64,000 nt of DNA from JAEUIE01 sp035430005 (GCA_035430005.1 DAOMFV010000001.1:40634-104633), one strand, 5' to 3'. Shown: positions 24,507-34,636, counted from the stretch's first letter. Notes: generated by a model from the letters alone, not told the origin. Program-made: numbers and translations.

Positions 24507-25229
24507 CTAGGCTACCGCTCCTTTGACGTGGCGGGGAGGGATAGACTTATTGCGAACGTCACTCTCAATATGCCCGTCTCGCAATCGAATCACCCTGCGT
24601 GCCCACTCGGCAATATCGTTTTCGTGCGTAACCATGATAATGGTTTTGCCCATTTCATTAAGACCCAGCAGCATGGTCATGATCTCTTCGGAGGTCTTGG
24701 TATCCAGATTTCCAGTCGCCTCATCTGCCAGGATGATGTGTGGATCATTGATCAACGAACGAGCAATGGCGACACGCTGCTGTTGGCCGCCCGAGAGCTG
24801 CGGAGGCCGGTGATCCAATCTTTTTCCCAAACCCACCATCTCGGCCAGTCGGACGCAGCGTGCTCTGGTCTGAGCATTGACCTTGCCCTGATAGAGCAAC
24901 GGCACTTCAATATTTTCGATGACTGTGTATTGGGCGATCAGATTGTATGCCTGGAAGATGAACCCCAGATACTTGCTGCGAACATCGGAAAGTTGATCGT
25001 CGTCCATCCGTGAAACGTCCTGGTTGGCCAGGTAGTAATGGCCGGAGGAGGGACGATCCAGGCAGCCGAGCAGGTTTAGAAGAGTGGATTTGCCGGAACC
25101 GGAGGGCCCCATCAGGGCGACAAAGTCTCCCTCTTCAAAGTCGATACTGACTCCACGCAGCGCATGCACAAGTTCCGAACCCATCTGATAGGTTTTTTGC
25201 AGATTCACAACTCGAGCGATGGCGGACAT
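24507..25229 (-). CDS. ABC transporter ATP-binding protein, MacB/LolD type
   Basis: 240 aa ATPase. Walker A GPSGSGKSTLLNLLG is near residue 41, the signature is LSGGQQQRVAIARSL near 145, Walker B is ILADEATGNLD, and the switch His is in VTHENDIA. The sequence type (ALRGVSIDFEEGDFVALMG) is that of MacB/LolD/FtsE partners of FtsX permeases. Its ATG overlaps the adaptor stop (ATGA at 25227-25231). Confidence 0.95.
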   Translation of the reverse strand: MSAIARVVNLQKTYQMGSELVHALRGVSIDFEEGDFVALMGPSGSGKSTLLNLLGCLDRPSSGHYYLANQDVSRMDDDQLSDVRSKYLGFIFQAYNLIAQYTVIENIEVPLLYQGKVNAQTRARCVRLAEMVGLGKRLDHRPPQLSGGQQQRVAIARSLINDPHIILADEATGNLDTKTSEEIMTMLLGLNEMGKTIIMVTHENDIAEWARRVIRLRDGHIESDVRNKSIPPRHVKGAVA

Positions 25230-27238
25230 CAGTTGCCGGCACCCTTGGCGCTTCGCTCCTTGGGAGAGTTCTTGCCCGCAGGTTCTGTCGAGTCAGTCTG
25301 CTGAGCCGTCTTCTCTGGAGCTGTGCTGGTGACCTTTTCAGGCCCCTTCGCCACCTTGCCAGGCAACTTTCCAGGGCCCTTGCGGTTGCCTCGGTCACGA
25401 ATATTGCTTGAAGGATCGATTTTCACGTTACCCTTGAGATCATTGACCTTCTCTGCATAAGACCGCGCATTGAGCACAATATGGTCATGTTCCTTGACTT
25501 TGGACTCAGGAAGGATTTCGACGAACTTGTAGTTGTTCAGTCCGGTTTTCACCATCCGCTTTTCGATACTGTTGTCAGTCTTCACATAGCAGAACTTCTC
25601 GCCCCCTGATTCCAACACAGCCTGAATCGGAAGCTGTAGAACACCTTTGCGATCATCGATTTTCACTGTAACCTCAGCGCTCATGTTCGGTTTCAGAATT
25701 TCAGGAGTTTCATCGATAGATACCACAGTCTGATAGACTTTCACGTCGGCAGACATCCAATCGGTGGAGGAGGCTACTGAGGAGACCATCTTCACGCGCC
25801 CGGGGAGAGGTTTTTCCAGCGAGGCGATCTTGATGCTGGCCCCCATTCCATATTCGGTGACTTCTTCGTCGAGATGCCCCAGATCGCTTTTGATTTCACG
25901 CTGAATGATCAGTCCAGGCATAAAACTGGGCAGTGCGGTATGCAATCCGGGAACGGCATGAGCATGGATGAGGTGTCCCCAGTGCATGACGACTTGGCCA
26001 ACATCGTAGAACGTGCCGAAGCCGGTAGGCGCCGTCGTGTCGCCTCGGAGCTTGGTGACGATGGATTCATGAACTTTGACACGGGCAATCATCCGGTTCA
26101 AGTTGGGGATGCGCATCATCTTCTGACCTTCTTTAACCGGCGAGCCGACTTCAATGGGCGTAGTCTGCGATGAGCCGCCGAATCTGGCCGACTCCGGGAT
26201 AAAGTAGATGACCATGCCGTCGTGTGGGGCGAAGATCTTGCAGTTGCGAACATCCTGCTCGAAGTCGTCACGCTTTTGCGATTCCTGCTTGAGGATCAGT
26301 TCAGCGGAGGTCAACTTAGCCTGGGCCTGTGCACGTTTTGATTCCGAGTTCTCTTTGGCAATCTCTACCTGAAGCTTGGCCTGATCGAGCTTGGTCTTCA
26401 GATCGAGTTCCTGCCGGCGGTTATCGAACTGAAGCGTATCGTATTCCTTCTGTAACTTATCGAGATTGACGTTGGCCTGATCGAGACGCGTTTCATCATT
26501 GAGCTTCTGATTGGCGCTCAGGTACCCACGCACAAACATGCGGTTCGACCAGCCAAGCTTATCACGCCATTGAATGAGATCAGCGGTGGCAAGTTTGATG
26601 CGCGAATCGATATCGAACTGTTTCTGCTGCTTCTCGGCCTTGCGGAACTTCTCAAGATCAATCTCCGCGATCTTGAAGTTGCTGAGGGCGGTCAGTTCCG
26701 CGGAGCGGTTTTCGTTCTCCACAATCTTCAGGTTGGCCTTGGCCTGCTCATAAAGGTCGTTCTTTTCTTCCACAACGATATGTTGATTGTTGAGCTGTTC
26801 TCGAAGACTGGCGTCTTCCAGCAACATGAGTAGGTCGCCCTTTTTCACTTTGCTGCCATCGTCGATGACCCATTTGATGGAGGTCGCGGCAGTGCTGCCA
26901 CGACCGCTCGCGCGCACCTGGCAGACGATTTCCGTGTTGCGGGCAGCTTCCAACTCGCCTTTTTCGACAAAGGTCAACACCATGTCACCCTTGGTGAGTG
27001 CCTGGGTTTCCAGGTTCTTGGGGGGGCCTTCAGGGGCGTTGTAATGTTGCCAGCCCCAATAACTGCATGCTCCCACGATGCCGAGTACCAGAATGCCGAG
27101 GATAACCGGTGTCCAACTCCGCTTGATGCGTGGCGGGACGACAGCCGGGTCATCCAGGGTGGCAAGACGCTCTTTCAGTTCGTCGGGAACTTGATGGTCG
27201 GTGTGTTCAACGGACGGTTGGGCTGCTATGGTCATCAA
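25229..27238 (-). CDS. HlyD/MacA-like periplasmic adaptor protein
   Basis: 669 aa, much longer than MacA (about 370). A cytoplasmic start (1-40) leads into one membrane helix (about 43-62). A lipoyl/barrel-sandwich half (around 80-130) follows, then a long alpha-helical hairpin rich in Glu, Lys and Gln (about 135-335), the second lipoyl half (IFAPHDGMVIYF), and beta-barrel domains (to about 600). The C-terminal 60 residues are Lys/Pro/Thr-rich low complexity. It should link the MacB-type pump to the TolC-like protein encoded just upstream. The start overlaps the TolC-like gene by 32 bp. Confidence 0.92.
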   Translation of the reverse strand: MMTIAAQPSVEHTDHQVPDELKERLATLDDPAVVPPRIKRSWTPVILGILVLGIVGACSYWGWQHYNAPEGPPKNLETQALTKGDMVLTFVEKGELEAARNTEIVCQVRASGRGSTAATSIKWVIDDGSKVKKGDLLMLLEDASLREQLNNQHIVVEEKNDLYEQAKANLKIVENENRSAELTALSNFKIAEIDLEKFRKAEKQQKQFDIDSRIKLATADLIQWRDKLGWSNRMFVRGYLSANQKLNDETRLDQANVNLDKLQKEYDTLQFDNRRQELDLKTKLDQAKLQVEIAKENSESKRAQAQAKLTSAELILKQESQKRDDFEQDVRNCKIFAPHDGMVIYFIPESARFGGSSQTTPIEVGSPVKEGQKMMRIPNLNRMIARVKVHESIVTKLRGDTTAPTGFGTFYDVGQVVMHWGHLIHAHAVPGLHTALPSFMPGLIIQREIKSDLGHLDEEVTEYGMGASIKIASLEKPLPGRVKMVSSVASSTDWMSADVKVYQTVVSIDETPEILKPNMSAEVTVKIDDRKGVLQLPIQAVLESGGEKFCYVKTDNSIEKRMVKTGLNNYKFVEILPESKVKEHDHIVLNARSYAEKVNDLKGNVKIDPSSNIRDRGNRKGPGKLPGKVAKGPEKVTSTAPEKTAQQTDSTEPAGKNSPKERSAKGAGN

Positions 27239-29876
27239 TCCAGACTCCTCGGCTGTCGATCTGCATCAGTTCCAAATCGCGGTAAAGTTCCATGCGGGTA
27301 ACAAGGTAATTAATCCAGGTCGTGTAGAGACTAGTCTGGGCCTGCGGCACGCCTCGCTGCGCCTGTAACAACTGGAGAGTCGCCGTGCCCGCCGATGCGG
27401 CAGTGTCTCGTGTTACGCCCGGATCGGGGGGGGCCTGCAACTGCTCTCGTGCTTGATTAACCTGCGAGTAGAGAAGCAACAAGGCCCGTTGCTGAATCTT
27501 GTAAGTCTCCTCCAACTGTTGAAGTCGTCGAACTCGCGATCGCACCTGCAGCATGATCGTATCCTGGACCGCCTGCAGGTTGCGACGCTGTCGCTGGTAT
27601 ACGATCAGGGAGGCCCGATAGTTATTTCGTTCAATACGGCGAACTAGAGGGAGTTCAGTATTGAAGATAATTTGATGGCGGGTGTTGTTGCCATCGAAAT
27701 TGAAGCCTTGACCGATTGCCATCGAAGGCGGGGCAAGCATAGTGGCATTATAGCGTACATCGAAGGTACCCATCAACGAATTTGCGAACACGGCAATAAT
27801 TCGCCATGAATCGGCGAGAAGAGCTTGCTGATTCATTAAATCGAGCCGATTTTCCAGGGCCACTTGGCCTACGAAGTCCTGAGCCTCATCAAGATTTAAT
27901 CGCAGCAGATCACGCCCGCAAAGCTTCGAGGCCGGCAACTGCGGCCAGAGTTTATCGTAAGCCTGTTGCCGTTCTTCACGAGCCTCGTCAAGAATCAGAG
28001 ATAAATGAGCTTCGATTTGTCGGAAGATCACGTCTTGAGCAGCCTTCCGTTCACGTTCGGTTTTCTCCACCAGCCAGGGCCTGTGCTGGAAGATAGTGAG
28101 TAGTTCATCAAGGGCGCCCAATTCATAGCCTCGTCGCGCCCGCTTGATTTTCACATCCAGTTCAGGAGGTACAGGTTTTTCCTGATCGACCAGATCATCT
28201 CGCGAATCGATCAGACTGTTCCGCAGCATCTGCTGCGACAGTAGCGGGGGTGTCATGGCCTGGGCTATGGTGGCAAACGCTGCAGCTCCATTGAGGCCGG
28301 GCAATTGTCCCAGGACGGCCATTGTTCCACTGATGGCCGAGCTCTTTTCAACTACCGTGGTATTAAGGATACGCCAGCGAGCGAGACGCTCAGCAAAGTT
28401 CCCGGCAAAAGCAGTCTCTTTCGTGAGTGGAGCAGTCTGAATCAATGAGTGAAGTTCCCGGCGCAGGACGCCGGTACCGTCTTCGCGAGATTCCAGTTTG
28501 GTAAATGCCTCGCCGATTCGACGGGCATTCTCTTCGAGTTTCTGGAAGCGAAACATCTGCTCGCGCAGATCTTCCAGAGCGGAAGCATTCAGTTCAAGGG
28601 GCAGATCGGTGGGTAACCCCAGCTGCAGTTTGAATTGTTCGATGGAATCCAGGTAAGCCACTTCCTGGGTCAACACTTGTGTGCGGGCATCGAGGAGTTG
28701 TTGTTCAACCTGATCGACCTGCAAGGGCGACAAGCCGCCTCCTTTGGCAAACTCGCGGTAGAACTTGAGGAGTTCGACCAGGTCGTCAATATTGCGATAT
28801 TGCAGTTCAATATTCAGCTTTCGCAGGACAGTGGGCAGATAGCCGACCACGGTGGCGGTAGCACGGATAGTACCGGTATTTCCTGAGGAGAGAAACGTGC
28901 TTTGTACCAGGCTGGCAGCCAGTCCCGGTGCGCCGACGCCAGGACCGCCGGCAATTTGCACGAAGAACTCCTTGTTGAATCGGGCGAAGCGCCGCACTTC
29001 ATAGAGCAAATCCCGTTCAGACTGAGTGAGCGGCTCGAGGGCTACTGCCAGTCCGCCGCCACGCAGAAATGGTTGCCCGATATCAAACACCAGGTTCGAG
29101 GTACTGATCGTCGGTCCTTTGTTGCTTGATACATCGATGATCGTCTGGTTGGCCAGTTTCAAAAGCAACGACGCGCCTGTTACAAAGTTCATCCCCACGC
29201 CTGCAGCCGAGTTCAGCTCCCACTGATTCGTCGGGCCATAGTCAGATTCCTGTGCCGTCCACTGCCTGATGGCCTGTTGAGTGGCCATGAACTGTGGCAG
29301 AAAATTGAACTGCTCCGTCGTGACGGGGAGTGCAGCCAGGTAGAGGTTTTCACGTTGTGTCTGAAACTCACGACTGTTGATCACAGCCAGTTGCAAAGCC
29401 TGATCGAGATCAATGCGATACGGTTGCCGAGTAGGCGCCATAGCTGCGGGCTGTACAGGTTTTGTCTCGTTGTTCTGTTTATCCTTCTCGGCATCGACAG
29501 CCCGGTTGATGGCGTCAAACTGAGCTAACAGATCGAGGTAGCCGGTGCCTTCGGTGTAACCAACCTTGCTCGGCTTCTGCGGGCGGGGCGCAGTGAACCA
29601 CGCAGCTGGATCATCAGGCGGCATTGAGGGTGTATCGGGTGGATCGAAGTCAGCAAAACGAGCTAGAGGATGGGGATAAATCCAGTAGTTGATCAGGGGC
29701 CAGCGATCATCGTCTGACTTTTGAGAAAGCAATCGATCCACATCGGTATCGGCCCGGTCACGGAAGAATTCGCGTGTGCACCCCGTACCCAGTAGGGTTC
29801 CCAGGAAGAGAATAACTAACCAGCACAACCCGGGACAGGCACGGTGTTGCGAACGGCTTGTAATTCGAGCCTGCAT
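27207..29876 (-). CDS. TolC-like outer-membrane efflux lipoprotein
   Basis: 889 aa, about twice the usual TolC length. A signal peptide ends in a lipobox, LGTGC near residue 33, so it is lipid-anchored. The N-terminal TolC repeat begins YRIDLDQALQLAVINSREFQ near residue 152, with long helical stretches after it. The C-terminal half has ALENRLDLMNQQALLADSWR and RNNYRASLIVYQRQRRNLQA, typical of outer efflux proteins. A central expansion (about 320-610) has no equivalent in E. coli TolC. It is the first gene of the export operon; an envelope with an outer membrane is implied. Confidence 0.88.
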   Translation of the reverse strand: MQARITSRSQHRACPGLCWLVILFLGTLLGTGCTREFFRDRADTDVDRLLSQKSDDDRWPLINYWIYPHPLARFADFDPPDTPSMPPDDPAAWFTAPRPQKPSKVGYTEGTGYLDLLAQFDAINRAVDAEKDKQNNETKPVQPAAMAPTRQPYRIDLDQALQLAVINSREFQTQRENLYLAALPVTTEQFNFLPQFMATQQAIRQWTAQESDYGPTNQWELNSAAGVGMNFVTGASLLLKLANQTIIDVSSNKGPTISTSNLVFDIGQPFLRGGGLAVALEPLTQSERDLLYEVRRFARFNKEFFVQIAGGPGVGAPGLAASLVQSTFLSSGNTGTIRATATVVGYLPTVLRKLNIELQYRNIDDLVELLKFYREFAKGGGLSPLQVDQVEQQLLDARTQVLTQEVAYLDSIEQFKLQLGLPTDLPLELNASALEDLREQMFRFQKLEENARRIGEAFTKLESREDGTGVLRRELHSLIQTAPLTKETAFAGNFAERLARWRILNTTVVEKSSAISGTMAVLGQLPGLNGAAAFATIAQAMTPPLLSQQMLRNSLIDSRDDLVDQEKPVPPELDVKIKRARRGYELGALDELLTIFQHRPWLVEKTERERKAAQDVIFRQIEAHLSLILDEAREERQQAYDKLWPQLPASKLCGRDLLRLNLDEAQDFVGQVALENRLDLMNQQALLADSWRIIAVFANSLMGTFDVRYNATMLAPPSMAIGQGFNFDGNNTRHQIIFNTELPLVRRIERNNYRASLIVYQRQRRNLQAVQDTIMLQVRSRVRRLQQLEETYKIQQRALLLLYSQVNQAREQLQAPPDPGVTRDTAASAGTATLQLLQAQRGVPQAQTSLYTTWINYLVTRMELYRDLELMQIDSRGVWIDDHSSPTVR

Positions 29877-30011
29877 GCCCCATCCTTGAAAAAAGTAAGC
29901 CCGATGTCTTACCCAATCGGAATAACCCGCATTGCAGGTATCGTCCGCAAACCTTACGCTGCTTAAGAAGGCACGAGTTAATGAAAGAGAAACAATGAGG
30001 GTACTGAGAAA

Positions 30012-31301
30012 ATGCGTAATATAGGTTGCCTTGGTTTGATGTTCTTGCTGGCTATTCCGCTATATGCTCAACACTCTGCGGAATACCGGATGAGGCAGGC
30101 AGGCACTCGGCTACAGACGCTTCATAACAAATTTGATGAAGCCGATTTGCAATGGTTCACCCCCGACTTTTTCCAAGTGGTCCCCCGTGAGAAACTCATC
30201 GAAGGGCTCAAGTACAACGGCAAACAACTCGGGGAGATTCAGCGCGTTCGTATCTGCAGGATCACCGATCCTTGGTCGGGGGAGTTGGAGTTGATCGGTG
30301 AGGGTGACAAGCGGATGCGAGTCATCGTGAGGCTGGAAACAGGACCGCAGTCTCGTATTAATTACGTCCTGTTCAACCCCATTGATATGGCGGACGACAC
30401 CTGGGCCAAACTTGAGAGCGACCTGGCCAAGCTGCCTGGAAAGAATGGTGTCAGCGTCTGGAAGCTGACAACAAAGATCGAGAAGCTCTTCTCGCGCAAT
30501 GCCACAGAATCGCTGGCGGTGGGGTCATCGCTCAAGCTGCTGATACTTAGTCTTTTGTGCGACGACATTGCAGCAGGGAAACGTAAATGGAGTGACCTGG
30601 TCACGCTGCGTGAAGAGGCACGATCACTTCCTTCCGGCCAGTTGCAGGATTGGCCGGTTGGTAGCCCGGTGACCTTGCATACCCTGGCCACGCTGATGCT
30701 TTCACGGAGCGACAACACTGCCGCAGATCATCTCATGCTAACTTTGGGTCGTGAAGCCCTCGAAGAACATCAAAAGAAAGTGAACATACTCCACCCGGAG
30801 CGCAATCAACCCTTCCTACGCACCAATGAGTTGTTCAAGTTGAAACTCGTCCTGACACCGCAAGAGGCTCAATCGTTCCTGGAACGCACACCCGGAAACA
30901 AGCGAGACTATCTGTCTGAACTGGCCAAGGTTCCCCTCCGGACGCCGCGCGTACCCGATGTCCCCCAGAACATCGATCAAATTGAATGGTTCTTTTGCAC
31001 CGAAGACCTGGCAAGACTGATGGATCGATTACGGCAATCACCGGTGCATGGTGAAGTCTTACCTTTGCTCGCCATCACCAGGCCCTTTGACATCGATGAC
31101 TTTGCCTGGAAGTACCTGGGCTTCAAAGGAGGCGCTGAAGTAGGCGTGCTGAATCTCTCGCTGCTGGGGCAGTTACGTTCTAATTCTGATTGGTATGCTT
31201 TTTCGTTCACCTGGAATGATTCTCAAAAACCCTTGAACGAACCTCTCTGGATTCGGTTCGTCGAACGCTCGCTACGTTTGGTGGAACGCGGAAGAAAATG
31301 A
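30012..31301 (+). CDS. Secreted class A beta-lactamase-like serine hydrolase
   Basis: 429 aa. A signal peptide (1-20, cut near YAQ-HS) is followed by a small N-terminal domain (about 25-125, resembling DUF3887/Cpla-9-like folds often fused to such hydrolases). The penicillin-binding fold (about 150-425) has SxxK at Ser172-Lys175 (SSLK), SDN at 233-235 and KGG at 372-374. These are all three active-site motifs of class A enzymes. The usual Glu166 omega-loop motif is not obvious, so efficient lactam hydrolysis is doubtful; a carboxypeptidase or esterase role is possible. The start follows GAGGGTACTGAG. The gene stands alone, divergent from the TolC-like operon. Confidence 0.82.
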   Translation: MRNIGCLGLMFLLAIPLYAQHSAEYRMRQAGTRLQTLHNKFDEADLQWFTPDFFQVVPREKLIEGLKYNGKQLGEIQRVRICRITDPWSGELELIGEGDKRMRVIVRLETGPQSRINYVLFNPIDMADDTWAKLESDLAKLPGKNGVSVWKLTTKIEKLFSRNATESLAVGSSLKLLILSLLCDDIAAGKRKWSDLVTLREEARSLPSGQLQDWPVGSPVTLHTLATLMLSRSDNTAADHLMLTLGREALEEHQKKVNILHPERNQPFLRTNELFKLKLVLTPQEAQSFLERTPGNKRDYLSELAKVPLRTPRVPDVPQNIDQIEWFFCTEDLARLMDRLRQSPVHGEVLPLLAITRPFDIDDFAWKYLGFKGGAEVGVLNLSLLGQLRSNSDWYAFSFTWNDSQKPLNEPLWIRFVERSLRLVERGRK

Positions 31302-31339
31302 AGAGTACGAGTTTGAGTATAAAAGCGGGGTTTTATGCT

Positions 31340-31367
31340 TTGACAATGATACTTCATGCCGTAACAT
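31340..31367 (+). promoter_or_regulatory. Candidate sigma-70 promoter of tex
   Basis: TTGACA (31340-31345) and TAACAT (31362-31367) are 16 bases apart in the gap between the hydrolase gene and tex. The leader would be about 100 nt. Confidence 0.5.
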
Positions 31368-31471
31368 CACAGTGACGTAAACCGCAAACAGGATGCCCGT
31401 AACCAAAAGAACCGACGGCATGGCCGTAAGGTGACTGCGAGGCATCCCCTATTTTCCCTGAGCACGCTGGC

Positions 31472-34400
31472 ATGATCACGAACGACGCGCCCCTGAATGA
31501 GACCGAGGCTGCGCCCCCGATTCCTCCCGACAGCAACTCTGCCACGCCGTCGGAGCCTGTCCTTGCCGCGCCCTCTGTCGATACGCCAGGAGCTGCTCAG
31601 GAGTCACCAACTGAGACGGTAACTGCTCCCAGCCCAGCAGTCCTGCCTGCTGTTCCCGAAGTTACTGTTCATTTTGATCTGGGTCGCATCGCTCAGGACC
31701 TGCAGATACGCAAAGTGCAGGTCGACGCGGTGGTGCATCTACTCGATGAAGGCAATACCATTCCCTTCATCACCCGCTACCGTAAGGAACGTACCGGCGG
31801 CCTGAATGAAGATGTGCTTCGTCAAATTCAAAAGCGCGTACAGCAACAACGCACCCTGGCTGAACGGAAGCAGACCATCCTCCGCAATATCACCACCCAG
31901 GGCAAGCTTACTGATGAACTGCGGGAAGCCATCCTGCACTGCGATCATCCCAAGCGGCTCGAAGATTTGTATCTGCCCTACAAGCCCAAGAAGAAGTCGC
32001 TCGCCGCCGCTGCCCGAGAAAAAGGTTTGGGTGAACTGGCTGCGTCTATTTGGAACCGTGATCCGGTCGTTAGCAACCTGACGGAACTCCTTCCGACGTT
32101 ACTCAATCCTGAAAAGGGCCTCAACACCGCTGAAGACATTCTGACCGGCGTGGGTCACATTCTAGCTGAGCAGATCGCTGAGCTCCCTGAAGTACGTGAT
32201 CTCGGTCGCCGCTTCCTTTGGGATACAGCCAGGCTTGTCGTCACTAAGAACGACAATGTGGCCGAGGGACAAGGCATCGAGTTCAAGGACTATTTCACTT
32301 ACAATGAACTAGCCCGGCAAATTCCTCCTCACCGTATCCTTGCCATCAATCGAGGCGAACGGGAAAACGTCCTCAAGGCGAAGTTCGACGCGGATCTGGT
32401 TCGGCTGCATGGCTATGCGCTGGATCGGCTACCCTTGCACGAACATCCTCATGCCGGGCTGATCTCCGGGTTCGCTCAGGATGCGGTCAATCGACTCCTG
32501 GCTCCCAGCATCGAACGGGAAATCCGCCGCGACCTGACCGAGCGTGCCGAAGACCACGCCATCGTAGTCTTCGCCCGCAATCTACGTCGTCTGCTGCTCC
32601 AGCCGCCGGTTCATGGCAAGCGTATCTTAGGCATTGATCCTGCCTACCGTACCGGTTGCAAGCTGGCTGCGCTGGATGAAACAGGCAACCTGCTCGATAC
32701 CACCACGATCTATCCCTTCGGCGGATCGAACCAGCCCAAGTGGGAAAAGAAAAAGAAGAAGGACAAGAAGGGCAAAGAAGAGAAGGCAGAAGTAGCAACC
32801 GCACCGGCAACTCAACCTGTTGCAGACGCCGCTGCGCCTGCCGTCGAAGCTGCTGCACCCGAAACACCGGCATCTGTGGAAAGTGAACCCCCCGTCGCTG
32901 AAGCGCCTGCCGCCGAGGCGGCACCGGTTGCTGTCGATGTCCCTGCGGCTGAACCAGCATCTGCCTCCATCGATGCCACCGCCGAAGTCGCAGCTACTCG
33001 CAAAGCGGAGGCTCGGGCCAAACTGATCGAGTTCGCCAGGCAGCATCAGTGCAACGTCATCGCTATTGGCAATGGTACGGCCAGCCGGGAGACGGAAGAA
33101 CTGGTCGCCGCCGCTATTGCCGAGGCACTTCCTGGCGTGGCTTACATCATCGTCAATGAGGCGGGAGCCAGTCACTACTCCACCAGCCCGATTGCCCGTG
33201 AAGAGTTTCCCAGTCACGATGCGACAGCACGTGGCACCATCTCCATCGGTCGCCGACTGGTCGACCCGCTCAGTGAGCTGGTTAAGATCGATCCGCAGAA
33301 CCTGGGCGTTGGCCTCTACCAGCACGACATTGCCGAGAAGCGCCTGAAGGAATCGCTGGAAGGTGTTGTTGAATCGTGCGTGAACTACGTCGGCGTCGAT
33401 CTGAACACCGCCAGCGCTCCCCTGCTCCGTTATGTCGCGGGTCTCAATCAATTGCGGGCGCACGCCATCGTCGATTACCGCAAGGAAAAGGGACCGTTCA
33501 AGTCTCGTGAAGAACTGCGTGCCGTACCCGGCATTGGCGAGATTACCTACACCCAGGCAGCAGGATTTCTCCGAATCCCCAATGCTGAGAACCCGTTTGA
33601 TAACTCGGCGATCCATCCCGAAAGTTACGGTGCTGCTGCCAGGTTGCTGGAAAAAGTCAGCCTGACCCCTGCTGTGCTTTCCGATGGTGCCGCTCTCCTT
33701 GAACTCAAGAGCAAGCTCGCTGCTCTGCCCGCCGAGACGATAGCCACCGAACTGGGCATCGGCCTGCCGACACTGCACGACCTCATCGATGCTATCGTTA
33801 AGCCCGGTCGCGATCCTCGTTCTGAGTTGCCGGAGCCGATCTTCAAGAAGGGCATCCTTCAGATTGAAGACCTGAAGCCAGGGTCAGAACTCAAGGGCAC
33901 CGTACAGAACGTGGTCGATTTCGGCGCTTTTGTCGATGTTGGTCTCAAGGATTCAGGCCTCGTTCACATCAGTCAGCTTGCCAACAAGTTCATTAAGAGC
34001 CCATACGACATTGTTTCCGTTGGCGACATTGTCAGTGTCTGGGTGATGGCTGTCGATATGGAACGACGCCGCGTCTCGCTGACCATGATTGCTCCGGGTA
34101 CCGAACGCAAGCAACATGAACGTCACCCTTACGCTCAGGGTCAGGAACAGGGTGGCCAGCCGTTCCGTCGTGAACAGCGTCAAGATCGTCCACCGCGCGG
34201 GCCTCGGCCGGATGGCCCCAGACCAACTGGTAATGAACCGCAACAAGGTCAACACAGAGAGGGGCAACGCCGATTTGACCAGCGCGGTCAGGATCAACGT
34301 GGCCAGGGCAGACACCAGGGCGGTGGCGGACGCTTTGGCGGTGGACGCCGTATGCCGCCTCGTCATGGCTCGAACGAAGGATCGGTTCCACAACACCCGC

Positions 34401-34636
34401 CCGAACCGCCTCATCCTCCAGTCAAGCGTAAGGAAAAGCCCAAGCCCAAACTTACCGAGGCGGCATTGGCCGGAAAAGCGCCCCTTCGTACCTTTGGTGA
34501 ACTGAAGGCACTCTTTGAGACGAAAAAATCCGACGACGAGCCGACCGGAACGCCTCTTCCGGTCACTGAGCATGTCGCTCCGCCAGCCAGCCCGATCGAA
34601 TCGAAGCCGGCAGATTCTCAGACAGCAGCCGAATAG
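31472..34636 (+). CDS. tex: Tex-family RNA-binding transcription accessory protein with insertions
   Basis: 1054 aa versus about 770 in ordinary Tex. Order: a Pro/Ala-rich acidic leader (1-65), Tex N-terminal helices (about 70-380), an RNase H-like YqgF domain (starting RILGIDPAYRTGCKLAALDE near 385), helix-hairpin-helix motifs (VPGIGEITYTQAAGFLRI), and an S1 domain (about 803-875, GTVQNVVDFGAFVDVGLKDS). Two features are odd. An inserted block at about 425-505 inside the YqgF domain is first Lys-rich, then Ala/Pro/Glu-rich. A C-terminal tail (about 885-965) is Gly/Arg/Gln-rich with RGG-like repeats. All conserved domains are intact, so it is probably functional. Tex binds RNA and acts on transcription or decay. 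Confidence 0.95.
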   Translation: MITNDAPLNETEAAPPIPPDSNSATPSEPVLAAPSVDTPGAAQESPTETVTAPSPAVLPAVPEVTVHFDLGRIAQDLQIRKVQVDAVVHLLDEGNTIPFITRYRKERTGGLNEDVLRQIQKRVQQQRTLAERKQTILRNITTQGKLTDELREAILHCDHPKRLEDLYLPYKPKKKSLAAAAREKGLGELAASIWNRDPVVSNLTELLPTLLNPEKGLNTAEDILTGVGHILAEQIAELPEVRDLGRRFLWDTARLVVTKNDNVAEGQGIEFKDYFTYNELARQIPPHRILAINRGERENVLKAKFDADLVRLHGYALDRLPLHEHPHAGLISGFAQDAVNRLLAPSIEREIRRDLTERAEDHAIVVFARNLRRLLLQPPVHGKRILGIDPAYRTGCKLAALDETGNLLDTTTIYPFGGSNQPKWEKKKKKDKKGKEEKAEVATAPATQPVADAAAPAVEAAAPETPASVESEPPVAEAPAAEAAPVAVDVPAAEPASASIDATAEVAATRKAEARAKLIEFARQHQCNVIAIGNGTASRETEELVAAAIAEALPGVAYIIVNEAGASHYSTSPIAREEFPSHDATARGTISIGRRLVDPLSELVKIDPQNLGVGLYQHDIAEKRLKESLEGVVESCVNYVGVDLNTASAPLLRYVAGLNQLRAHAIVDYRKEKGPFKSREELRAVPGIGEITYTQAAGFLRIPNAENPFDNSAIHPESYGAAARLLEKVSLTPAVLSDGAALLELKSKLAALPAETIATELGIGLPTLHDLIDAIVKPGRDPRSELPEPIFKKGILQIEDLKPGSELKGTVQNVVDFGAFVDVGLKDSGLVHISQLANKFIKSPYDIVSVGDIVSVWVMAVDMERRRVSLTMIAPGTERKQHERHPYAQGQEQGGQPFRREQRQDRPPRGPRPDGPRPTGNEPQQGQHREGQRRFDQRGQDQRGQGRHQGGGGRFGGGRRMPPRHGSNEGSVPQHPPEPPHPPVKRKEKPKPKLTEAALAGKAPLRTFGELKALFETKKSDDEPTGTPLPVTEHVAPPASPIESKPADSQTAAE

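Noticed and set aside
32627..33778. Long antisense frame opposite tex
   Set aside because: Shadow of the Ala/Pro-rich insertion and conserved Tex domains on the plus strand.
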